This document shows positions 55,301 through 63,232 of a stretch of 64,000 nucleotides of DNA, in pieces (position 1 is the stretch's first letter; each line of letters starts with the position of its first letter). Both the position numbers and the translations under genes were made by a program. The notes below the pieces were generated by a model. That model saw nothing but the letters and a program-made list of their open reading frames with translations, had not been told where the DNA came from and ran no database searches. The stretch is from JAGTVG01 sp965365275 (GTDB lineage Bacteria; Bacteroidota; Bacteroidia; Cytophagales; Cyclobacteriaceae). The DNA is taken from the NCBI GenBank assembly GCA_965365275.1, contig CBDUBA010000002.1:1-64000 (forward strand), read 5' to 3'.

Positions 55301-55945
55301 ATGCAGAAAAAAGAAAGATTTAAATTATTAATCGATTATTTCACCAAGAACTTTCCGGAGCCCAAGACTGAATTAGAATATACCAATTCATTTCATTTAT
55401 TGATAGCAGTTATCCTCAGTGCACAATGTACTGATAAGAGGATAAATATGGTCACACCGGCGCTCTTCAAGGAATTTCCTACCCCTAAGCATTTAGCGCA
55501 TAGTAGTTTCGATGAAGTATTTCCCTACATTAAAAGTGTGACCTATCCCAATAGTAAGACCAGGCATCTGATCGGGATGGCCAAAATGTTATATGAAGAT
55601 TTTGACTCAAAGGTTCCTGAGACGGTAACTGATCTTCAGAAATTGCCCGGTGTAGGAAGAAAAACTGCCAATGTGATTGCTTCCGTGATCTATAATCAAC
55701 CTGTATTGGCTGTGGATACCCATGTTTTCAGGGTTTCCAAAAGGATAGGCCTGGCCAATTTAAATTCTAAAACACCCCTATCTGTTGAACAGCAACTGGT
55801 GAAATATATCCCAAAAGACCTTATTGCCAAAGCTCATCACTGGTTAATCCTTCATGGTCGGTATATATGTGTTGCCCGAAATCCAAAATGTACTCAATGT
55901 GGATTAAAAAGTTTTTGCAGGCATTATGAAAAAAATCTGACTTGA
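55301..55945 (+). CDS. nth: endonuclease III
   Basis: A 214-aa DNA glycosylase/AP lyase for oxidised pyrimidines. The helix-hairpin-helix LQKLPGVGRKTANV carries the catalytic Lys, the catalytic Asp is in LAVDTHVFRV, and the [4Fe-4S] motif C-x6-C-x2-C-x5-C (CVARNPKCTQCGLKSFC) is complete. It begins 10 nt after the small anti-sigma-like gene, so its expression may follow the sigma factor's. Confidence 0.97.
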   Translation: MQKKERFKLLIDYFTKNFPEPKTELEYTNSFHLLIAVILSAQCTDKRINMVTPALFKEFPTPKHLAHSSFDEVFPYIKSVTYPNSKTRHLIGMAKMLYEDFDSKVPETVTDLQKLPGVGRKTANVIASVIYNQPVLAVDTHVFRVSKRIGLANLNSKTPLSVEQQLVKYIPKDLIAKAHHWLILHGRYICVARNPKCTQCGLKSFCRHYEKNLT

Positions 55946-55978
55946 ATTATATGATGCTCTGAATCTGAATTTTTAGCC

Positions 55979-57154
55979 TTGAATATTCTCTATATACACC
56001 AATATTTTAAAACACCTTCTGAAGGGGGAGCAATACGATCCTATTACATTGCCAAGGGAATGATTGAAAATGGTCATCATGTCCAGATGATCACTTCACA
56101 TAATCAAAATAAATATCTCAAGAAAGATATTGAAGGGATCACAGTACATTATCTACCTGTTAAGTATAGTAATTACTTTGGATTTTTTAGAAGGATGTAT
56201 GCCTTTCTACTATTTGCTCACAAAGCTTATTATCTGGGGAGGAAATTTGATACAATCGACCTAGTATATGCAACATCCACTCCATTGACAGTTGTGCTGA
56301 GTGCTTTAAAATTAAAGCAAAAAAATCAAATTCCATTCGCATTTGAAATTAGAGACCTCTGGCCCGAAGCGCCAATCCAGTTAAAAGAATTACGGAATAT
56401 ATTTATCAAGGCATTATCCAGGAAGTTGGAAATAAGGGCTTACAGAAGAGCCAGTAAGATTATTGCTTTATCCCCCGGGATATATCAATACGTTTCAAAC
56501 CTCGTACCTGATAAATCAGTTTATTTATGCCCAAATTTCTCAGATTGTGCATTTTTTGAAAAGACAGATAAAAATAATAAATCGCTGCTGGAAAAGCATA
56601 GCATAGGGAATGCCTTTGTGATCTCTTATTTTGGCGCCATTGGAAAAATAAATGCTTTGGATTATTTCCTTGATTTGGTAAAAGTTTCTGAAGATCATAA
56701 AATGGATATAAGATTCTTTATTATCGGGGATGGGGCGATGTTGTCCCGATTGCGACGGCTTGTGGTAAAAAGAAACATGAAAACGATCGAGTTTTTACCC
56801 CACATGGATAAATTTAAATTGAAAGAGTATTTATCGATAAGTGATGCTGCCTATATTTCTTTCGTCAACAATCCTGTAATGAGACTGAATAGTCCAAATA
56901 AATTCTTTGATGCCCTCGCAAGCGGTAAAATGGTGATAACCAATACCAGCGGGTGGATTCGTGATTTAGTCGAGGAAAATGAATGTGGATTTTATCTCGA
57001 TCCTGAGAATCCGGAGGAATTTGTATCAATGATCAAACCATTCCTGGTAAAATCTCAGCTTCGTAAACAACAGGACAATGCCAGAAAATTAGCAGAGGGA
57101 TCATTTGATAAGGATAAGCAAATCAAAAAGCTTCTGAATTTTTTAACTACCTAA
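55979..57154 (+). CDS. glycosyltransferase family 4 (WbuB-like)
   Basis: A 391-aa GT-B glycosyltransferase. The N-terminal domain has YIHQYFKTPSEGGAIRSYYIAKGM and FEIRDLWPEAPIQL, and the C-terminal domain has FISYFGAIG-type and ASGKMVITNTSGWIRDLVEENECGFYLDPENPEEF segments typical of the WbuB group that builds surface polysaccharide. Donor and acceptor are unknown. Start TTG at 55979. Its stop overlaps the stop of convergent gldB by 4 nt. Confidence 0.88.
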   Translation: MNILYIHQYFKTPSEGGAIRSYYIAKGMIENGHHVQMITSHNQNKYLKKDIEGITVHYLPVKYSNYFGFFRRMYAFLLFAHKAYYLGRKFDTIDLVYATSTPLTVVLSALKLKQKNQIPFAFEIRDLWPEAPIQLKELRNIFIKALSRKLEIRAYRRASKIIALSPGIYQYVSNLVPDKSVYLCPNFSDCAFFEKTDKNNKSLLEKHSIGNAFVISYFGAIGKINALDYFLDLVKVSEDHKMDIRFFIIGDGAMLSRLRRLVVKRNMKTIEFLPHMDKFKLKEYLSISDAAYISFVNNPVMRLNSPNKFFDALASGKMVITNTSGWIRDLVEENECGFYLDPENPEEFVSMIKPFLVKSQLRKQQDNARKLAEGSFDKDKQIKKLLNFLTT

Positions 57155-58176
57155 ATATCCTGGTTTCTGGGCTTAAAACCTGATTTCTCAAAAATAATGC
57201 GTGAATTATCGTTTTCCATTAAATCAGGCAATGAGGCTTCGGAGTTATTCTCCATATAATCTTTCACGATTTCCCAACCTATCCATCTGCCTATCCTGCC
57301 AGGGCAATTCTGACCAATTTCAAAAGTTTTAGGTCTTTCCGCAATAAACTTATCCTTAATGTGGTGGTTGGTATCAAACAACACCTCATTTTCAATAAAA
57401 TTTGCCCAGATAATTTCCTGGCCATGGAAAATATCTTCCATTTCTTTAGGCGAGTAACCAAGAAAGATTGAATCCGGGACACAAGGCAGCATCTGCCTTG
57501 AAAAATAAAATGCCTTCCCATAAAATATCATTTCACCCAATAGGGTTTTATCCCGTATATCGATTTTATTATATTTCTGAGACAACAATAATAAAGAATT
57601 AGGAACTATGTTTTCCTTACGATATCTCTTCAATATATAGTCCGGAATATCAACTGGCCGGTAAGATGCCTCATTTCCAAGATAGTAATCCAGGCCGATA
57701 ATTATCAGGCTATCCGACACATACATGTCATGGCTGAGTCCGGAAAATACAAACTGGATCTTTGGTGGTTTGAACTCAGGGTAATAATACTTGATCCTTT
57801 TGAATGAATTTTCAAACTGTATTGTGATGTCACTCAGATCACCATATAAACTTTCCGTTTCCTTCCAGAGGGTATCAATTGCAGGATTATGTAATAAATC
57901 AAAAAACCTATTAATGAAAATTGAATCATAAGGATACTGAGATCTGGCCAGGAATATTTCACTAAACGCAAAATTATCATCCAGGAGTTCTTTTAACTCA
58001 GTTCTGGTATGAATTTTGAAGAGTTTCTTATCCAGCCTATCTATTTCGAGAGACAGGTTAATTTTCGAAATATCAGGCGATGGAATGCAAGCATCCTTGG
58101 TTGAACAAGAATAGAAGGCAAGATAGATGCTTATGAAGAATAGTAATAACAGATTCTTACTTACTTTATTATGCAT
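57151..58176 (-). CDS. gldB: gliding motility lipoprotein GldB
   Basis: A 341-aa lipoprotein; the signal ends in FYSC (C24). It matches GldB: FVFSGLSHDMYVSDSLIIIGLDYYLGNEASYRP, LGEMIFYGKAFYFSRQMLPCVPDSIFLGYSPKEM and the final GRIGRWIGWEIVKDYMENN. GldB is required for gliding and T9SS function in Flavobacterium johnsoniae. It has a distant zincin-like (DUF2268) layout but no HExxH that I can see. Confidence 0.93.
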   Translation of the reverse strand: MHNKVSKNLLLLFFISIYLAFYSCSTKDACIPSPDISKINLSLEIDRLDKKLFKIHTRTELKELLDDNFAFSEIFLARSQYPYDSIFINRFFDLLHNPAIDTLWKETESLYGDLSDITIQFENSFKRIKYYYPEFKPPKIQFVFSGLSHDMYVSDSLIIIGLDYYLGNEASYRPVDIPDYILKRYRKENIVPNSLLLLSQKYNKIDIRDKTLLGEMIFYGKAFYFSRQMLPCVPDSIFLGYSPKEMEDIFHGQEIIWANFIENEVLFDTNHHIKDKFIAERPKTFEIGQNCPGRIGRWIGWEIVKDYMENNSEASLPDLMENDNSRIIFEKSGFKPRNQDI

Positions 58177-58237
58177 TTTAATATTTGATTAAGATCACTT
58201 ACATTTGAAAGTGACGTACGATCAATTTATTTTGACG

Positions 58238-58245
58238 CAAAAGTA
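58238..58245 (-). promoter_or_regulatory. predicted -7 box of gldB
   Basis: Minus-strand TACTTTTG fits TAnnTTTG, 62 nt before the gldB ATG and close to the start of the divergent barrel gene. Confidence 0.35.
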
Positions 58246-58257
58246 TTAAATAATTGT

Positions 58258-58890
58258 ATGAAGAAATACTACATACTGGTTTCCTTGATTCTATTCCTAT
58301 CGACCAACACTCAAAGTCAGGTTAAGGTTGGAGCGAACATTCTGCCAGGTATATCAGCAAACAGAATTTCTTCAGATTCTGATACAATTTCATTTACTAA
58401 CGATGGAGTTGGATATAGAATTGCATTGGGGATACTTTTTGATTTTGAAACAAAGAAGAATTATTATTTCAGTACAGGTATTTACTGGTTCCCTGAAAGG
58501 GTGGGAATAAAAGCAGAAAATGCAGAGGGTGATAAGCAAGAGACGTTTAACCTTCAATATCTTCAGGTCCCTTTAAATTTCAAGTTGCTGACCGATGAAT
58601 TTTCTATTGACAAATGGTTCTTTTTTCAATTTGGATTGGCCTTTGAGATGAAAATTGACGAATCAGGAAGAAATTCTGAAGAAGTATATATAGAAAAATT
58701 CAATTTTTGGGATATTGTGCTGAATTTAGGGATTGGTGTTGAAATGAAACTGGGTCAGAATACAGCATTTTTTAGTGGGATAACCTATTACCGGGGATTA
58801 TTGAACGTCGTTACACCACAGACCTTTTTACAAAATGATCTCTCTGTTAAAAATGACTATTGGGCTTTAAACCTGGGGATTAAGTTTTAA
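58258..58890 (+). CDS. PorT-family outer-membrane beta-barrel protein
   Basis: A 210-aa barrel with a signal peptide (cleavage near NTQSQ). It starts VKVGANILPGISANRI and has alternating strands (YYFSTGIYWFP, LQYLQVPLNFKLLTDE, WALNLGIKF at the end) in the pattern of PorT-like proteins, some of which serve T9SS. A general OmpA-type barrel is the alternative. Divergent from gldB, which supports a surface or secretion role. Confidence 0.75.
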   Translation: MKKYYILVSLILFLSTNTQSQVKVGANILPGISANRISSDSDTISFTNDGVGYRIALGILFDFETKKNYYFSTGIYWFPERVGIKAENAEGDKQETFNLQYLQVPLNFKLLTDEFSIDKWFFFQFGLAFEMKIDESGRNSEEVYIEKFNFWDIVLNLGIGVEMKLGQNTAFFSGITYYRGLLNVVTPQTFLQNDLSVKNDYWALNLGIKF

Positions 58891-58917
58891 TCATTACCTG
58901 CTTCCCTTTACTCTTAA

Positions 58918-58948
58918 TTTTATGATATCCAAAAAAATGCTAAGTTTG
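58918..58948 (+). promoter_or_regulatory. predicted promoter of the SCP2-sulfotransferase operon
   Basis: TAAGTTTG at 58941-58948 is a full -7 box. TTTT at 58918-58921, 19 nt upstream, matches three of four -33 bases. The ATG begins 5 nt after the box, so the transcript should start at or within a base or two of the start codon. Confidence 0.5.
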
Positions 58949-58953
58949 CTCCT

Positions 58954-59247
58954 ATGAAAATAGAACAAATACGAAAAGAACTAGAAGAAAAGGTAAAAAA
59001 AATTGATCCTATAGGTAAAAAATTGAAATTCAATCTGGATGGTGAGTTTATTTTGATAGATGGGAGTAGCCAGGTCAATGAAATTTTCGGGGAAGATGGA
59101 GAGGCGGATTGCACCATAACCATGAGTAAGGATACTTATCTGAAGTTACAGCGTAAGGAGATCAAGCCTATGATTGCGACACTGACTGGAAAAATAAAAG
59201 TAAAGGGTGATATTGGAGCTGCCCAGAAGTTAAAACAACTCATGTAG
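58954..59247 (+). CDS. SCP2 sterol-carrier-type lipid-binding protein
   Basis: A 97-aa SCP2 domain: KFNLDGEFILIDGSSQVNEIFGEDGEADCTITMSKDTYLKLQRKEI, then MIATLTGKIKVKGDIGAAQKL, as in small stand-alone SCP2 proteins. These bind fatty acyl chains, sterols or similar lipids in a hydrophobic tunnel. It is the first gene of an operon with a sulfotransferase (1-nt gap) and a DUF1214 protein. A carrier of the lipid substrate is the likely role. Confidence 0.85.
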   Translation: MKIEQIRKELEEKVKKIDPIGKKLKFNLDGEFILIDGSSQVNEIFGEDGEADCTITMSKDTYLKLQRKEIKPMIATLTGKIKVKGDIGAAQKLKQLM

Positions 59248-59248
59248 T

Positions 59249-60517
59249 GTGGAAAAACAACCCGAACTTTTTATTCAAAGGTCATCAATGCTCAACGCTA
59301 TCAATGCCCTTGGATATTCTTTAAGAAAAATTGGAATAGATCCCTTCAGACTTGATCCGGATAAAATAATTCGCAAGGCTCGAAAAAAAGCCGGATATTC
59401 TATATCGCTTCCTGACGCAGAATCAGGCCTTAGAGAATTAGTTCATTCGATAAATTTAGAAGGAAAGCCTAATCCTTTTGGAGCACTTGCCATTAAAGGA
59501 TTACTTGAACGTACGCTTTATGGGCGATATAAAGTAGAACAGACCATATCTGATAACCCACAAATATTAGACGAAAAAATTGAGCAGCCTGTCTTTATAG
59601 TGGGGATGCCGAGGTCAGGCACAACGATACTACATGCTTTGCTCCATGAAGATCCTGATCACCGTTCACCCCAGGCCTGGGAGTGTCTTTTGCCTTATCC
59701 TGTCCCTAGGCCTGAAAATTATACAAATAATGACCAGTTGAATACTGTACGTAAGGAATTTGAGCATTTGTTTAAATTAATACCTGATTTTTTGCGCAAA
59801 CATTATATGACGGCAGATTCTCCTCAGGAGTGCATAAGCATCAATGCATTGGATTTCAATAGTTTTCAGTTCTTTGCACAATTGTATTTGCCCTCTTATC
59901 TGGATTGGTTCAACAATACAGCAGATAAGCTGAATACCATGCGTTGGCATAAAAGATTTCTTCAGTATCTGCAATCCGGGGGTGTGAAATCCAGGCGATG
60001 GCTGCTTAAATCCCCGGTGCATCTTATGAGGTTGCCTCAGCTTTTCGAAGTATATCCGGATGCCAGGATCATTATAACCCATAGACATCCATTTGAAGTT
60101 GTTCCCTCGACAGCAAGTCTGATTTCCTCTGTAAGATCCCTCTACAGTGACAATGAAATAGCTGAAAGGACCGGGCATGAACAAGCAGCAACCTGGAGCC
60201 TGTACCTGAATAAATTCCTTCAATCAATTGAAGAATTTGATAAGAATGATCAGATTATTCACATTCAGTTTGAGGATTTTGTAATAGACCAGGTAAGTAC
60301 CATAAAAAGAATTTACGAAATGTTTGGCTGGAACTTATCAGATGAAGCGCTTGACAGGTTTACACATTTTCTGACAGAGAATCCAAAAGATAAACATGGA
60401 AAACATACCTATTACCTGGATGATTTTAATTTGAAAGAAAGTGAAATAGATTCCATGTACAGGGATTATATAAATTTTTTTAACGGACTTAATTCAATGC
60501 CTAATTATGGAACATAA
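59249..60517 (+). CDS. PAPS-dependent sulfotransferase
   Basis: A 422-aa sulfotransferase of the Sulfotransfer_3 type. The 5'-phosphosulfate-binding loop FIVGMPRSGTTILHALLHEDP sits at residues 117-137, and the 3'-phosphate-binding segment IIITHRHPFEVVPSTASL at about 273-292. It transfers a sulfate group from PAPS; no membrane helix is seen. The acceptor is unknown; the SCP2 neighbour suggests a lipid. Start GTG at 59249, 1 nt after the SCP2 stop. Its end overlaps the DUF1214 gene by 11 nt. Similar proteins are common in mycobacteria and proteobacteria, so transfer is possible. Confidence 0.88.
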   Translation: MEKQPELFIQRSSMLNAINALGYSLRKIGIDPFRLDPDKIIRKARKKAGYSISLPDAESGLRELVHSINLEGKPNPFGALAIKGLLERTLYGRYKVEQTISDNPQILDEKIEQPVFIVGMPRSGTTILHALLHEDPDHRSPQAWECLLPYPVPRPENYTNNDQLNTVRKEFEHLFKLIPDFLRKHYMTADSPQECISINALDFNSFQFFAQLYLPSYLDWFNNTADKLNTMRWHKRFLQYLQSGGVKSRRWLLKSPVHLMRLPQLFEVYPDARIIITHRHPFEVVPSTASLISSVRSLYSDNEIAERTGHEQAATWSLYLNKFLQSIEEFDKNDQIIHIQFEDFVIDQVSTIKRIYEMFGWNLSDEALDRFTHFLTENPKDKHGKHTYYLDDFNLKESEIDSMYRDYINFFNGLNSMPNYGT

Positions 60518-61565
60518 AAGCAAAAAGGCCCTCCGCGAGTTTCTGGAGGTTATCGGTAATGCAGAAAATACATTTCTTAATCCTGACAAGAATTTAGACG
60601 AACAGGGAAAAGTCGATGGTTATCAGCATATTTTTCATCTTTTAAGGACGAGTATAGATTTTTATTTATTTAATGACCCCCTCCGACCAGATTTTATGTT
60701 ACTGGCCACTCCATATCACAAGATCCTGGGGGATAATGTTGATTCAGTATATTATTTCACACAAGTTAGAGGAGACCAGGAATATATAATAAAGGGCCGG
60801 CGATATGATAGCTGTTACTTATCCTTTTCATTATATGGCGGATCACCTGATGGCGAACTCAGTGAACGGGTTACATTAAATATAAACCATACACATATCG
60901 AGTTCGACGAGGATGGGCGTTTTGAAATTAAACTAACACAGGAACCTAAGGGAAAGAACGAATTTAAACTTGATGCAGATTCTGTTACCTTATTTTCCAG
61001 AGAATACTTTTTTGACCGATTTAATAGCCGGGAAAGTGATCTATCAATTCAAAATACAAAAGCGCATGAACTTCCAAAACCATTATCAGATGAAGAACTT
61101 GCCAAAAGGATAAAGGTAATGAAGACCTTTTTTGAACACACCACCTGGATAGCGCCTTTGCCGGTGGAATTTCCCATGAATGATTTTCTGCCCCCTTTTC
61201 CATTTGAAGCTGACCAGGGTGGCTGGGGAACGGTAGACAATGTATATTGCTTTGGGCGGTTCCACCTGAAAGAGGATGAGTATTTAAAGATCAATTTTAC
61301 TTCGCCTGAATGTTGTTACTGGGGGATACAGACATGGAATTATCTGATGCAGAGTACAGATTATAAAAACTATAAAGTTTGTATAAATAAAAAACAGGCT
61401 GTACAGAATGATGATGGCAGTTTTACAATATATCTAAGCCATAAACCAATGGATGTTAATAACTGGATCAGCACTTCGGCATACAAGGAGGCCATTATGT
61501 TCTGCCGGTGGTTACTTCCTGAGGAGATGCCTCAACAGCCTACAGTAGAATTAGGTAAGCTTTAA
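60507..61565 (+). CDS. DUF1214 domain protein
   Basis: A 352-aa protein without a signal peptide. Segments GRRYDSCYLSFSLYGGSPDGE, FFEHTTWIAPLP and the C-terminal YWGIQTWNYLMQS...NDDGSFTIYLSHKP...NWISTSAYKEAIMFCRWLLPEEM match DUF1214, a beta-sandwich family of unknown function often found beside sulfotransferases or lipid genes. It overlaps the sulfotransferase gene by 11 nt, and its stop overlaps the convergent tag gene by 15 nt. It probably acts on the same substrate; no catalytic residues can be named. Confidence 0.78.
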   Translation: MEHKSKKALREFLEVIGNAENTFLNPDKNLDEQGKVDGYQHIFHLLRTSIDFYLFNDPLRPDFMLLATPYHKILGDNVDSVYYFTQVRGDQEYIIKGRRYDSCYLSFSLYGGSPDGELSERVTLNINHTHIEFDEDGRFEIKLTQEPKGKNEFKLDADSVTLFSREYFFDRFNSRESDLSIQNTKAHELPKPLSDEELAKRIKVMKTFFEHTTWIAPLPVEFPMNDFLPPFPFEADQGGWGTVDNVYCFGRFHLKEDEYLKINFTSPECCYWGIQTWNYLMQSTDYKNYKVCINKKQAVQNDDGSFTIYLSHKPMDVNNWISTSAYKEAIMFCRWLLPEEMPQQPTVELGKL

Positions 61566-62138
61566 CTCCTCATATCTGAAGCAGCTTACCTCATGATCAT
61601 TAACAATTCCTGTGGCTTGCAGGTGTGCATAGATGATGGTACTGCCCACAAAATTGAATCCTCTTTTTTTTAGATCTTTGCTGACCTGATCCGACAACTC
61701 TGTTTTTGCCGGAATATCACTCATTTTTTCCCAGGCATTTATTAAAGGTTTTCCACCGGTGAATTTCCAGATATAAGCATCAAAACTGCCGAACTCTTTC
61801 TGAACCTCGAGGAACCTTTTCGCATTATTTATAGCCGATTTGATCTTTAGCCTGTTACGAATAATTGAAGGATCCTGCAATAAAGATTCATATTTTGTGT
61901 CATCAAATTCAGCAACAATTTCGGGATCAAAATCCGCAAAGGCTCTTTTGTATCCCTCCCTTCTTTTTAAAATAGTACTCCAACTCAAACCAGCCTGGGC
62001 TCCTTCAAGAATAAGAAACTCAAAATGCTTACGGTCATCGTGAACCGGAACGCCCCATTCTTCATCATGATACTTCACATATTCATCAAAATGTCCTTCG
62101 CACCATGTGCATCTTTTAAGATTTTTTTTAATGGACAT
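61551..62138 (-). CDS. tag: DNA-3-methyladenine glycosylase I
   Basis: About 195 aa. It excises 3-methyladenine from DNA. The N-terminal RCTWCEGHFDEYVKYHDEEWGVPVHDD supplies two of the zinc ligands, and NDHEVSCFRY near the end the rest. The middle has LEGAQAGLSWSTILKRREGYK, which includes the base-binding residues. ATG 62138 is chosen over ATG 62150; both overlap the stop of the upstream dehydrogenase, so translation is probably coupled. Confidence 0.93.
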   Translation of the reverse strand: MSIKKNLKRCTWCEGHFDEYVKYHDEEWGVPVHDDRKHFEFLILEGAQAGLSWSTILKRREGYKRAFADFDPEIVAEFDDTKYESLLQDPSIIRNRLKIKSAINNAKRFLEVQKEFGSFDAYIWKFTGGKPLINAWEKMSDIPAKTELSDQVSKDLKKRGFNFVGSTIIYAHLQATGIVNDHEVSCFRYEELKLT

Positions 62139-62889
62139 AACTTCCTGCATTTATATCAAATGTACCCCCGGTAGCATGATCGGCCAATCCACTTGCTAAA
62201 AAACCAACAAAAGGGGCAACATCTTCCGGTTTTGTTAATTGGTTTAAAGCGATTTGATTTAGGGCGGTTTCTTTACCATATTGATCAAAAAACTGCTGTG
62301 CCATTTCTGTCTGCACAAATCCTGGAGCTATAGTAAAAGCAACAATGCCCTTTTTACCATAAGCCCTGGCAATCGATCGGGCAAGTGCGACCATGCCAGC
62401 TTTTGATGCTGCGTAATCCATATAATTTTCGGTGTCACCCCTAAATGCAGCCCTGGAAGAAATATTGATGATCCTACCTCCCTTTTTCGTACTCAGAAAA
62501 TGCTGAATGGCTTTTTTACATAAAAACCCGGTGGAATTTAAGTTTACATCCATGGTCTTATTCCATGTATCGATCCAATCTTTATCAGGGCCGGTTATTT
62601 CAGAAGAAATTGCTATACCAGCATTATTTACGAGTACATCAATATAACCCATTTTATAAATAACCTTTTCCATAAAGGAGGGTATGCTACTTATATTTTC
62701 CAGGTTAAATTGACATGGAATCGCTTTTTCAGGATATTTTTCAATTGTGTTTTTTAATGAAGCTCCATTTCGATTATAGTGAATTGCGACCCTGGCACCA
62801 TGCTCAAGTAAGAATTTAACAATAGATCTTCCAATGCCTTTACTCCCACCAGTAACCAGGATGTTTTTATTTTTTAAATATCTTTCCAA
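62128..62889 (-). CDS. short-chain dehydrogenase/reductase (FabG-like)
   Basis: A 253-aa SDR. The cofactor motif is TGGSKGIGRS, the NNAG motif is present, and the catalytic Ser-Tyr-Lys lie in NISSRAAF and YMDYAASKAG. It resembles 3-oxoacyl-ACP reductases, using NAD(P)H on a keto or hydroxy group; the substrate is open. Start TTG at 62889. It converges on the sulfotransferase operon and could in principle act on the same lipid, but the opposite strand and the coupling to tag leave this open. Confidence 0.88.
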   Translation of the reverse strand: MERYLKNKNILVTGGSKGIGRSIVKFLLEHGARVAIHYNRNGASLKNTIEKYPEKAIPCQFNLENISSIPSFMEKVIYKMGYIDVLVNNAGIAISSEITGPDKDWIDTWNKTMDVNLNSTGFLCKKAIQHFLSTKKGGRIINISSRAAFRGDTENYMDYAASKAGMVALARSIARAYGKKGIVAFTIAPGFVQTEMAQQFFDQYGKETALNQIALNQLTKPEDVAPFVGFLASGLADHATGGTFDINAGSYVH

Positions 62890-63095
62890 TTCCTGAATTT
62901 AATTTTATCTAAACAATATTAAATATAATAAATTGTAATTCGGCCAAGGTATTATATTGTAAATTAAAGCAGTTTTAATTTGCAACATTTTTATAAATAA
63001 TTGTTATTAACCACTAAGATTTGACATTTTTTTATTTTTAGCATTTTATATTGATTCAATTTTCTTAAATTCTAACTGGAACTAATCATGCGTGG

Positions 63096-63203
63096 ATGAT
63101 CAAATTATTTAAATCATTTGGGACCGTATTATTGGCTTTTATTTTGGCGATCATGTTCATCATTTTTTACCCGGTGGTTATTGTATACCGGGCTTTAATA
63201 TAA
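63096..63203 (+). CDS. 35-aa single-membrane-segment protein
   Basis: ATG to TAA encodes a 35-residue peptide: MIKLFKSFG, then a hydrophobic helix VLLAFILAIMFIIF and a short YPVVIVYRALI tail. The positive N-terminus and single helix fit a small inner-membrane protein. It ends 29 nt before the next gene. It may be a real small protein or a chance ORF; the codon use and clean hydrophobic core favour the former. Confidence 0.5.
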   Translation: MIKLFKSFGTVLLAFILAIMFIIFYPVVIVYRALI

Positions 63204-63232
63204 ATTATTAAAAATTTTTCTTACCAGCTATT

